From Rhizobiaceae bacterium (lineage in GTDB: Bacteria > Pseudomonadota > Alphaproteobacteria > Rhizobiales > Rhizobiaceae), in contig JAEPMD010000006.1 in assembly GCA_017644105.1 (NCBI GenBank), forward strand, positions 1 to 64,000: DNA of 64,000 nucleotides, in the 5' to 3' direction. This document shows positions 57,857-64,000 of the stretch, one piece after another. The translations under genes and the position numbers were made by a program. The notes beneath the pieces were generated by a model. The model saw only the letters and a list, made by a program, of their open reading frames with translations, did not search any database and was not told where the DNA came from. The first letter of the stretch is position 1. Every line of letters starts with the position of its first letter.

Positions 57857-58825
57857 ATGACTAGTATTATGACAAATAATGCAGCGCTGGCCGCGTTGCA
57901 GACAATGCGATCCATCAATATGGATCTCGAAACAACACAATCACGCATTTCATCCGGCTATCGGGTTGAAACTGCTAAAGACAACTCTGCCTACTGGTCA
58001 ATCGCAACAACAATGCGTTCTGACAATCAAGCTCTTTCAACAGTTCAAGATGCTTTGGGTCTTGGTGCTGCAAAAGTCGATACCGCATATACTGGTATGA
58101 ATTCTTCCATGGAAGTGGTCTCTGAAATCAAGGCGAAATTGGTTGCCGCGCGTGAGCCAGGTGTTGATAAAGACAAAATCAACAATGAGTTGACAGAGCT
58201 GAAAAGCCAATTGGTAAGTATTTCTGAATCAGCATCATTCTCTGGTGAGAACTGGTTGCAGAATGCAGACGTTGGTGGCGCCACAGACAAAGAGATTGTG
58301 GGAAGCTTTAACCGTGCAGCCGATGGAACAGTATCACTGACGAAGCTAACCGTTGATGTGACTGGCACGATTTTGATTGATAAAGACAATGCAACACGCG
58401 GTATTTTGACAGCGGGTTACAACGGAACGTCTCCATCATCAACACCAACAGGTGCTACTGCCACTGATTGGGCACTGATCGATGTAAGCTCAACAACGGC
58501 CGCAGCGGCAACTGTGATCTCTTTGACCGCAACAACATCTGATTCAGATATTGATGAGATGATCAGTGTTGTAGATCATATTTATTCACTCATGACAGAT
58601 GCAGCCTCTAATCTTGGTGCGGTAAACAAGCGTATCGAAATGCAAGAGAGTTTCGTCGGCAAACTGATGGATTCCATTGATAAAGGTGTCGGCCGATTGG
58701 TTGATGCTGATATGAATGAAGAATCGACGCGCCTAAAAGCGCTGCAAACACAGCAGCAGCTTGGTGTTCAGGCATTGTCCATTGCGAATTCATCTTCGCA
58801 AAACGTCATGTCTTTGTTCAGATAA
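57857..58825 (+). CDS. fla: Flagellin 3
   Basis: 322 residues from ATG 57857 (MTSIMTNNAALAALQTMRSI). N-terminal region nearly identical to flagellins 4 and 6; the variable segment (GYNGTSPSSTPTGATATDWA) resembles flagellin 2. C-terminal region KRIEMQESFVGKLMDSIDKG ends SSSQNVMSLFR. The upstream extension starting TTG at 57836 is leader sequence. Confidence 0.93.
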   Translation: MTSIMTNNAALAALQTMRSINMDLETTQSRISSGYRVETAKDNSAYWSIATTMRSDNQALSTVQDALGLGAAKVDTAYTGMNSSMEVVSEIKAKLVAAREPGVDKDKINNELTELKSQLVSISESASFSGENWLQNADVGGATDKEIVGSFNRAADGTVSLTKLTVDVTGTILIDKDNATRGILTAGYNGTSPSSTPTGATATDWALIDVSSTTAAAATVISLTATTSDSDIDEMISVVDHIYSLMTDAASNLGAVNKRIEMQESFVGKLMDSIDKGVGRLVDADMNEESTRLKALQTQQQLGVQALSIANSSSQNVMSLFR

Positions 58826-58877
58826 TATATCGAGTTTTAAGAAGAGCTTTTTCTTCTTTATATCCAAGTTCATTAGA

Positions 58878-58909
58878 TCGCGTCAGATTGGTTTCTGGCG
58901 CGATTTTGT
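58878..58909 (+). terminator. Terminator of flagellin 3
   Basis: TCGCGTCAGA (58878-58887) and TCTGGCGCGA (58894-58903) pair fully (one G-U), followed by TTTTG. Confidence 0.85.
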
Positions 58910-58961
58910 TGTATTTAACAAGCGCTTAAGTGGTGGGGTTAACTTAAGTAATTGGTAACTA

Positions 58962-58967
58962 TATAAT
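58962..58967 (+). promoter_or_regulatory. Likely -10 box of flagellin 4
   Basis: TATAAT within GGTAACTATATAATG. The same GGTAAC-x-AT context with TATAAT or close variants sits at the same distance before flagellins 3, 5 and 6, about 15-20 bp before the start of the leader stem. The -35 region is poorly conserved, as expected if an activator such as Rem is needed. Confidence 0.5.
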
Positions 58968-58982
58968 GTTTTAATGTACCCT

Positions 58983-59098
58983 AAGTAATAACAGTCTTAT
59001 CCTTTATAGGGATTGGGTAAGATGCATGACGCTGTACTGTTATTACCGGTGTTTGAGTCCGGTATGTCCCTCAGTAATTGGTCAACAAGGGGCACTTA
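58983..59098 (+). promoter_or_regulatory. Structured flagellin leader, variant B (flagellin 4)
   Basis: Nearly identical to the flagellin 3 leader. The inner stem changes from GGATAAG to GGGTAAG opposite CTTATCC, which keeps pairing through a G-U pair. The mini-ORF stop TAA overlaps the ATG at 59099. Confidence 0.75.
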
Positions 59099-60079
59099 AT
59101 GACTAGTATTATGACAAATAATGCAGCGCTTGCTGCATTGCAGACAATGCGATCCATCAATATGGATCTCGAAACAACACAATCACGTATTTCATCCGGC
59201 TATCGGGTTGAAACAGCTAAAGACAACTCCGCATACTGGTCAATTGCGACAACAATGCGTTCCGATAACCAAGCTCTTTCAACAGTTCAAGATGCTTTGG
59301 GTCTTGGTGCTGCAAAAGTCGATACCGCATATACTGGTATGAACTCTTCCATGGAAGTTGTTTCAGAAATCAAGGCGAAATTGGTTGCGGCACGTGAGCC
59401 AGGTGTTGATAAAGACAAAATCAACAATGAGTTGACAGAACTTAAAAATCAATTGGTCAGCATCGCTGAATCTGCATCATTCTCAGGTGAGAACTGGTTG
59501 CAGAATGATTCAGGTGACACACCTTCAGATAAAGAAATTGTTGGTAGTTTCAATCGTGCCGCTGATGGTACGGTTTCACTAACCAAGCTATCTGTGAATA
59601 TAACTGGTACAGGTGGTACGATTTTGATCGATGGCGATGTCGAGACAAATGGTATTTTAACAGCTGGCTACTTGGGCGCGTCACCTAGTGGTGCCGTTGG
59701 TACTGCGGGTAACAGCTGGCAGCTGATTGACACAGGTACTGCGGGTACAACAGATGCTGTTGGTACTGTGATTTCATTGTCAAATACAACAACTGATGCT
59801 CAAATTGATGAGATGATCAGCGTTGTTGATTATATCTATTCACAAATGACAGATGCCGCTTCTAACCTTGGTGCAGTTAATAAACGTATCGAGATGCAAG
59901 AGAGTTTCGTTGGCAAGTTGATGGATTCAATTGATAAAGGTGTTGGCCGTCTGGTTGATGCTGATATGAATGAAGAATCAACCCGCCTTAAAGCGCTGCA
60001 AACTCAGCAGCAGCTTGGTATCCAGGCATTGTCAATTGCGAACTCATCTTCGCAAAACGTCATGTCATTGTTCAGATAA
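59099..60079 (+). CDS. fla: Flagellin 4
   Basis: 326 residues from ATG 59099. Conserved N-terminal region as in flagellin 3, variable segment GYLGASPSGAVGTAGNSWQL closer to flagellins 1, 6 and 7, C-terminus KRIEMQESFVGKLMDSIDKG to SSSQNVMSLFR. Followed by a terminator and then the longest spacer of the array. Confidence 0.93.
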   Translation: MTSIMTNNAALAALQTMRSINMDLETTQSRISSGYRVETAKDNSAYWSIATTMRSDNQALSTVQDALGLGAAKVDTAYTGMNSSMEVVSEIKAKLVAAREPGVDKDKINNELTELKNQLVSIAESASFSGENWLQNDSGDTPSDKEIVGSFNRAADGTVSLTKLSVNITGTGGTILIDGDVETNGILTAGYLGASPSGAVGTAGNSWQLIDTGTAGTTDAVGTVISLSNTTTDAQIDEMISVVDYIYSQMTDAASNLGAVNKRIEMQESFVGKLMDSIDKGVGRLVDADMNEESTRLKALQTQQQLGIQALSIANSSSQNVMSLFR

Positions 60080-60128
60080 TAAATCGAACATTAAGAAGAG
60101 TATTTTCTTCTTATTTAAACTTATTAAG

Positions 60129-60160
60129 ACGCGTCAGATTTGTATCTGGCGCGTTTTTTA
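60129..60160 (+). terminator. Terminator of flagellin 4
   Basis: ACGCGTCAGA and TCTGGCGCGT form a stem like that after flagellin 3, followed by six T. The shared sequence shows the duplication unit included the terminator. Confidence 0.85.
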
Positions 60161-60632
60161 TTTGTAGATCAGTTTTCCAAGTAACCTGATCATTATAGGC
60201 ATATCACTGTCTAACCCGCCCTCGCGCGATATTATCCTCCCTGATGCGAAATTTATATCATACTGAACCCTCATGATGGACGGAGGAGTTTCAGTTGGTT
60301 CCTGGTTTTTTTGGCCAATAAGGGAGCGAACTCTCTTTTTTGGGTGACAAAAGAATGGTGGGTGAAGAATTGCGGATTGAGCGATCCATCAAGGAAACGT
60401 GTTTTTACCAAGTAGTCCTCGCACCGCTCAGGCTTTAATATTGATGAACTGAATTTCGTAAAATTATCGAACTTCTCGAATATTACCCTAAGCAAAATAA
60501 ATAAAAATAAATTAATACTGTATTTATAATTGTATTATATAAGTATAAATACAGTATAATACTAATATTTACTTGTGAAATCTATATTTTTACTTAAAAA
60601 CTTGATAACTATAAAATGGTCTATTCATACAA
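60161..60632. other. Long spacer before flagellin 5
   Basis: About 470 bp without a credible gene. It holds a minus-strand open frame (60271-60495, low confidence) and a very AT-rich stretch (60490-60600) with a 14-bp perfect inverted repeat. Other intervals in the array are about 260-330 bp, so roughly 330 bp of extra DNA sits here. Confidence 0.5.
60515..60557. repeat. 14-bp perfect AT-rich inverted repeat
   Basis: ATACTGTATTTATA (60515-60528) and its exact reverse complement (60544-60557) around a 15-base loop, about 190 bp upstream of flagellin 5. It could be an operator, a cruciform or a relic end of an inserted element. Confidence 0.6.
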
Positions 60633-60745
60633 GTAATAGTAGGCTTTTTGGAAAAATTACCGGAAAAGTATGCATGATGCGATCTACTATTGCCGGTGTC
60701 TGAATCCGATATGTCCCTCAACAATCAGTCCGAAAGGGACACTTT
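60631..60745 (+). promoter_or_regulatory. Structured flagellin leader, variant B, diverged (flagellin 5)
   Basis: Outer stem GTAATAGTAG (60633-60642) with CTACTATTGC (60684-60693); the sequence differs from leaders 3 and 4 on both sides yet still pairs. Inner stem CTTTTT with GAAAAG. TGTCCCT pairs with AGGGACA over the ribosome-binding site. The mini-ORF from ATG 60711 ends in TGA at 60747-60749, overlapping the flagellin ATG at 60746. Confidence 0.7.
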
Positions 60746-61723
60746 ATGACTAGTATAATGACCAATAATGCAGCGCTTGCAGCGTTGCAGACAATGAGAT
60801 CCATCAATGAGGATCTAGAGACAACACAATCACGTATTTCATCCGGCTATAAGGTTGAAACTGCGAAAGACAATTCAGCTTATTGGTCTATCGCAACAAC
60901 AATGCGATCAGACAATCAAGCTCTTGGAACAGTGCAGGATGCATTGGGTTTGGGGGCTGCAAAAGTGGATACGGCCTATACAGCTATGGAATCTGCTATG
61001 GAAGTCGTTTCTGAAATTCAAGCCAAACTAGTCGCAGCAGCACAGCCGGGTGTTGACAAAGATAAGGTCAACAACGAGCTGACAGAGCTGAAAAACCAGT
61101 TGATGAGTATTGCGGAATCCGCATCATTTTCAGGTGAAAATTGGCTGCAAAATGAAGCGGGTGAAACGCCAGCAGACAAAGAAATCGTTGGCGGTTTTAA
61201 TCGTGGGGCTGATGGCACGGTTTCGCTGACAAAATTGGAGGTTAACGTAACCGGAACTGGTGGCACTATTCTCGTTGACAAAGAGGATGCCGCCAATGGA
61301 ATTCTCACGGCAGCCTATGTTGGATCGGATCCCGGTGCTGCTCTTGGGGCGGCAACAGCTGATAACTGGGTGTTGATCGATGCGTCTTCAACAACGGGTG
61401 TAACCGCCACGGTCATCGAAATCGATAGCAACACATCTGATGAATATATCGGTGAAATGTTCGATGTAGTCGACCATATCCTCCAAAAAATGACCACAGC
61501 AGCTGCCAACCTCGGTGCGATTAACAGCCGGATCGAGATGCAGGATGATTTTATCGGGCAACTCAGGGATTCCATTGATAAAGGTGTTGGCCGATTGGTG
61601 GATGCTGATATGAATGAAGAATCTACACGTCTTAAAGCGTTGCAAACACAGCAACAGCTCGGGGTGCAGGCACTGTCAATAGCCAACGCATCTACGGAAA
61701 ACATGATGTCATTGTTCAGATAG
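60746..61723 (+). CDS. fla: Flagellin 5 (most divergent of the complete copies)
   Basis: 325 residues from ATG 60746. It keeps the family N- and C-terminal regions but with more substitutions: TAMESAMEVVSEIQAKLVAA instead of TGMNSSMEVVSEIKAKLVAA, AQPGVDKDKVNN, SRIEMQDDFIGQLRDSIDKG and ASTENMMSLFR. The lower identity in D0/D1 suggests it escapes the gene conversion that homogenises the others, or has a special filament position. Confidence 0.92.
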   Translation: MTSIMTNNAALAALQTMRSINEDLETTQSRISSGYKVETAKDNSAYWSIATTMRSDNQALGTVQDALGLGAAKVDTAYTAMESAMEVVSEIQAKLVAAAQPGVDKDKVNNELTELKNQLMSIAESASFSGENWLQNEAGETPADKEIVGGFNRGADGTVSLTKLEVNVTGTGGTILVDKEDAANGILTAAYVGSDPGAALGAATADNWVLIDASSTTGVTATVIEIDSNTSDEYIGEMFDVVDHILQKMTTAAANLGAINSRIEMQDDFIGQLRDSIDKGVGRLVDADMNEESTRLKALQTQQQLGVQALSIANASTENMMSLFR

Positions 61724-61739
61724 AAATTGGAACTATGAG

Positions 61740-61801
61740 AAGAGGACCCCTCTTTTGACTTTAATATTAACTCAATCGCGCTGGGTAAAACTTATCGCGA
61801 T
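61740..61801 (+). terminator. Terminator region after flagellin 5
   Basis: AAGAGG-ACC-CCTCTT with following TTTG at 61740-61757, and a second stem ATCGCG/CGCGAT at 61775-61801 followed by CTTTT. Either could terminate. Confidence 0.5.
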
Positions 61802-61852
61802 CTTTTGAGAAGGAGGTTAACTATCCGTTTCTACTTAAATACTTGGTAACCA

Positions 61853-61858
61853 TATAAT
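61853..61858 (+). promoter_or_regulatory. Likely -10 box of flagellin 6
   Basis: TATAAT in TTGGTAACCATATAATGG, placed exactly as before flagellin 4. A transcript from here would begin just before the leader's outer stem, giving a leader of about 125 nt. Confidence 0.5.
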
Positions 61859-61872
61859 GGTTTAATAAACAC

Positions 61873-61989
61873 AAGTAATAGCGGACTTGTCCTTTATAGG
61901 GATCGGATAAGTATGCATGAAGCTGTCCTGCTATTACCGGTGTTTGAGTCCGGTATGTCCCTCAGTATTTGGTCAAAAAGGGGCACTTA
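61873..61989 (+). promoter_or_regulatory. Structured flagellin leader, variant B (flagellin 6)
   Basis: Outer stem GTAATAGC (61875-61882) with GCTATTAC (61930-61937), continued by GGAC/GTCC; relative to leader 3, A-U became G-C with both sides changed. ACCGG/CCGGT hairpin and TGTCCCT/AGGGGCA stem are kept. The mini-ORF from ATG 61955 ends in TAA overlapping the ATG at 61990. Confidence 0.75.
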
Positions 61990-62964
61990 ATGACTAGTAT
62001 TATGACAAATAACGCAGCGCTCGCAGCGTTGCAGACAATGCGTTACATAAATATGGAACTCGAAACGACGCAGTCGCGTATTTCTTCGGGTCATAAAGTA
62101 GAAACAGCTAAAGACAATTCAGCCTATTGGTCAATCGCAACAACAATGCGTTCTGACAATCAAGCACTTTCAACAGTTCAAGATGCTTTGGGTCTTGGTG
62201 CTGCGAAAGTTGATACCGCATATACCGGTATGAACTCTTCGATGGAAGTGGTGTCTGAAATTAAAGCAAAATTGGTGGCAGCTCGTGAACCTGGTGTTGA
62301 TAAAGACAAGATCAACAACGAGTTGACAGAACTAAAAAACCAACTTCAAAGCATCTCTGAATCAGCTTCCTTCTCCGGTGAGAATTGGTTGAAGAATGCA
62401 GCAACTGCAACGGCTTCAGATAAAGATATTGTTGGTAGTTTCAACCGAGCTGCTGATGGAACAGTTTCTGTCACAAAGTTGAGCGTTGACGTATCAAGCA
62501 TGATCTTGATTGATACGGTTGGTGCACAACGCGGGGTGTTAACCGGCGCTTATCTCGGTGCATCACCAAGCGGTACACTTGGCACTGCTGGTGACAACTG
62601 GGTCTTGATCGATGTCCCAGCTTCAACCGGTGTGACCACAGCCGTTGGTACGGAAATTACCCTCGACAATACTACAGCTGACAGTGATATCGATGAGATG
62701 ATCAGTGTTGTGGATCACATTTACTCTCTTATGACAGATTCAGCTTCTAATCTTGGTGCGGTGAATAAACGTATCGAGATGCAGGAGAGTTTCGTTGGCA
62801 AGCTGATGGATTCCATTGATAAAGGTATTGGCCGATTGGTTGATGCGGATATGAATGAAGAATCGACGAGATTGAAAGCACTTCAAACCCAGCAACAGCT
62901 AGGTATTCAGGCGCTTTCAATTGCAAACTCTTCCTCACAAAACGTGATGTCACTATTCAGATAG
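61990..62964 (+). CDS. fla: Flagellin 6
   Basis: 324 residues from ATG 61990. N-terminal region as in flagellins 3 and 4 except RYINMELETTQSRISSGHK. Variable segment (GAYLGASPSGTLGTAGDNWV) close to flagellins 1 and 7. C-terminus SSSQNVMSLFR. Confidence 0.93.
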   Translation: MTSIMTNNAALAALQTMRYINMELETTQSRISSGHKVETAKDNSAYWSIATTMRSDNQALSTVQDALGLGAAKVDTAYTGMNSSMEVVSEIKAKLVAAREPGVDKDKINNELTELKNQLQSISESASFSGENWLKNAATATASDKDIVGSFNRAADGTVSVTKLSVDVSSMILIDTVGAQRGVLTGAYLGASPSGTLGTAGDNWVLIDVPASTGVTTAVGTEITLDNTTADSDIDEMISVVDHIYSLMTDSASNLGAVNKRIEMQESFVGKLMDSIDKGIGRLVDADMNEESTRLKALQTQQQLGIQALSIANSSSQNVMSLFR

Positions 62965-63016
62965 GAAAAAGATTCGATGCACTTGGTGCATTCTTAAAAT
63001 CTTTTACAAAATTAAG

Positions 63017-63046
63017 AAGGTCGCATTTAGATGCGGCCTTTTTTGT
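63017..63046 (+). terminator. Terminator of flagellin 6
   Basis: AAGGTCGCAT and ATGCGGCCTT pair with a short loop (one G-U), followed by TTTTTG. Confidence 0.85.
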
Positions 63047-63081
63047 TTTTTAAAATCAATAATTTATTGATCAAACTTGCG

Positions 63082-63097
63082 TTAACCTGACGTTAAC
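63082..63097 (+). promoter_or_regulatory. Consensus CtrA-type site upstream of flagellin 7
   Basis: TTAA-CCTGACG-TTAAC exactly matches the classical CtrA box TTAA-N7-TTAAC, about 125 bp before the flagellin 7 start. None of the other six flagellin leaders has it. Confidence 0.5.
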
Positions 63098-63204
63098 CAT
63101 ACTTGTTTATATTTAATTTACCAACAGAGTACTGAGCACATATTGTTTGCGTCAGTTGCATGAAGCGTAACTCTTGTAGCCTTTTCTGGCATGTCAGCAG
63201 AAAA

Positions 63205-63223
63205 TTGAAGGGGCAATCTTCAA
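63205..63223 (+). promoter_or_regulatory. Hairpin around the flagellin 7 ribosome-binding site
   Basis: TTGAAG (63205-63210) and CTTCAA (63218-63223) flank GGGCAAT, so the AAGGGG ribosome-binding site is partly in the stem and the hairpin ends at the ATG (63224). It differs entirely from the leaders of flagellins 1-6, though the effect on ribosome access would be similar. Confidence 0.5.
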
Positions 63224-64000
63224 ATGACAAGTATCATGACAAATAATGCGGCGCTTGCTGCATTGCAGACAATGAGATCCATCAATATGGATCTTGAAAT
63301 GACTCAATCTCGGATTTCTTCGGGTTATAAGGTTGAAACAGCCAAAGACAATTCAGCTTATTGGTCAATCGCAACAACAATGCGATCCGACAATCAAGCA
63401 CTTTCAGCAGTTCAAGATGCATTGGGTCTTGGTGCTGCGAAAGTTGATACCGCTTATACTGGTATGAATTCAGCTTTGGATGTTGTGTCCGAAATTAAAT
63501 CAAAATTGGTCGCATCTCGTGAGCCAGGTGTTGATAAAAATAAAATCAACAACGAGCTGACAGAGTTGAAAAACCAGCTTCAAAGTATTTCTGAATCAGC
63601 ATCCTTCTCCGGTGAAAACTGGTTGAAAAACTCAAATACTGCGACCGCTTTGGATAAAGATGTTGTTGGAAGTTTCAACCGCGCGTCAAATGGCACCGTC
63701 TCGGTGACGACTTTGAGCGTAGATGTATCTAACATGATCTTAATTGATACAATTGGCGCGCAACGCGGCTTGTTAACCGGAGCCTATTTAGGTGCCTCCC
63801 CAAGCGGAACGCTTGGTACGGCCGGTGACAACTGGGTCTTGATTGACATTCCAGCCTCAACAGGTGTGACAACCGCCGTCGGCACAGAAATCACAATCAA
63901 CGATACGACGGCTGATGCGGATGTTGATGAGATGATCAGTGTTGTTGATCATATTTTCTCACAGCTTACGCAACAGGCTTCCAATCTCGGTGCAATCAAT
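63224..64000 (+). CDS. fla: Flagellin 7, cut by the window end
   Basis: The first 259 codons are present (MTSIMTNNAALAALQTMRSI). Close to flagellin 6 in the variable segment (GAYLGASPSGTLGTAGDNWV) but with its own changes (SALDVVSEIKSKLVASREPG, STATALDKDVVGSFNR-like region, DHIFSQLTQQASNLG). The conserved C-terminal region lies outside the window. Confidence 0.9.
   Translation, partial: MTSIMTNNAALAALQTMRSINMDLEMTQSRISSGYKVETAKDNSAYWSIATTMRSDNQALSAVQDALGLGAAKVDTAYTGMNSALDVVSEIKSKLVASREPGVDKNKINNELTELKNQLQSISESASFSGENWLKNSNTATALDKDVVGSFNRASNGTVSVTTLSVDVSNMILIDTIGAQRGLLTGAYLGASPSGTLGTAGDNWVLIDIPASTGVTTAVGTEITINDTTADADVDEMISVVDHIFSQLTQQASNLGAIN

Noticed and set aside
60271-60495. 74-codon minus-strand frame in the spacer before flagellin 5
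   Set aside because: Not called as a gene: no recognisable family or convincing ribosome-binding site; kept only as a possible relic of a repeat.
55062-64000. Flagellin array considered as a mobile element or CRISPR-like repeat
   Set aside because: Repeats are whole genes with leaders and terminators; there are no transposase, terminal inverted repeats or short regularly spaced repeats.
1-64000. Search for tRNA, rRNA, prophage, CRISPR and defence systems
   Set aside because: No cloverleaf, rRNA motif, integrase, cas gene or toxin-antitoxin pair was recognised on either strand by eye; a covariance-model scan would be needed to be certain about small RNAs.

Overview
The window is about 64 kb of chromosome from an alphaproteobacterium of the order Hyphomicrobiales (Rhizobiales), probably a low-GC marine member. 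The evidence is the gene order of the chemotaxis/flagellar island (cheS-cheY1-cheA-cheR-cheB-cheY2-cheD-cheT-fliF-visN-visR, then flhB-fliG-fliN-fliM-motA, then flgF-fliI-flgBC-fliE-flgGAI-motE-flgH-fliL-fliP and a flagellin array), which is the arrangement known from Sinorhizobium, Agrobacterium and Brucella relatives. PodJ-like, VisN/VisR, MotE and CheS/CheT-type proteins point the same way. No tRNA, rRNA, CRISPR array, integrase or intact insertion sequence was recognised.

Layout. 1-13.5 kb: a frameshifted family-2 glycosyltransferase, a periplasmic solute-binding protein, a sterol-desaturase-family hydroxylase, a TerB-like protein, an S24-type repressor, a large PodJ-like polar protein, the PdeM/Lhr-type helicase DNA-repair pair, a DUF6460 protein and a MATE exporter. 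13.6-20.3 kb: a TolC-type outer membrane protein, a haloacid dehalogenase, and a three-gene sugar/polyol catabolic operon (oxidoreductase, IolE-like isomerase/dehydratase, oxidoreductase) with a convergent LacI-type regulator. 20.4-28.4 kb: an initiating sugar transferase divergent from a WbpM/CapD-type dehydratase split by an in-frame amber codon, then pyrD, a DUF952 protein, mscL, an EamA exporter and a SulP permease.

28.5-39.6 kb: chemotaxis operon, fliF and the master regulators visN/visR. CheA, two CheY proteins, CheR, CheB and CheD are joined by CheS (STAS) and CheT (carrying a CheZ-like DxxxQ motif), but no cheW or chemoreceptor gene is in the operon. 39.7-45.1 kb: leftward switch/motor/export operon (motA, fliM, fliN, fliG, flhB). 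45.3-55.0 kb: rightward rod, ring, ATPase and export operon(s) with many 1-4 nt overlaps.

55.1-64 kb: seven tandem flagellin genes, the last cut by the window end. Most have a recognisable terminator of their own. Six share a structured 5' leader of about 110-120 nt in which the ribosome-binding site pairs with an upstream TGTCCCT; in four the helices show compensatory base changes, and each of these four also contains an 11-12 codon mini-ORF whose stop codon overlaps the flagellin start codon. The seventh flagellin lacks this leader and has instead a consensus CtrA-type site and a different hairpin around its ribosome-binding site. This leader family is the most striking unexplained structure in the window and is a good candidate for post-transcriptional control (for example by FlbT/FlaF).
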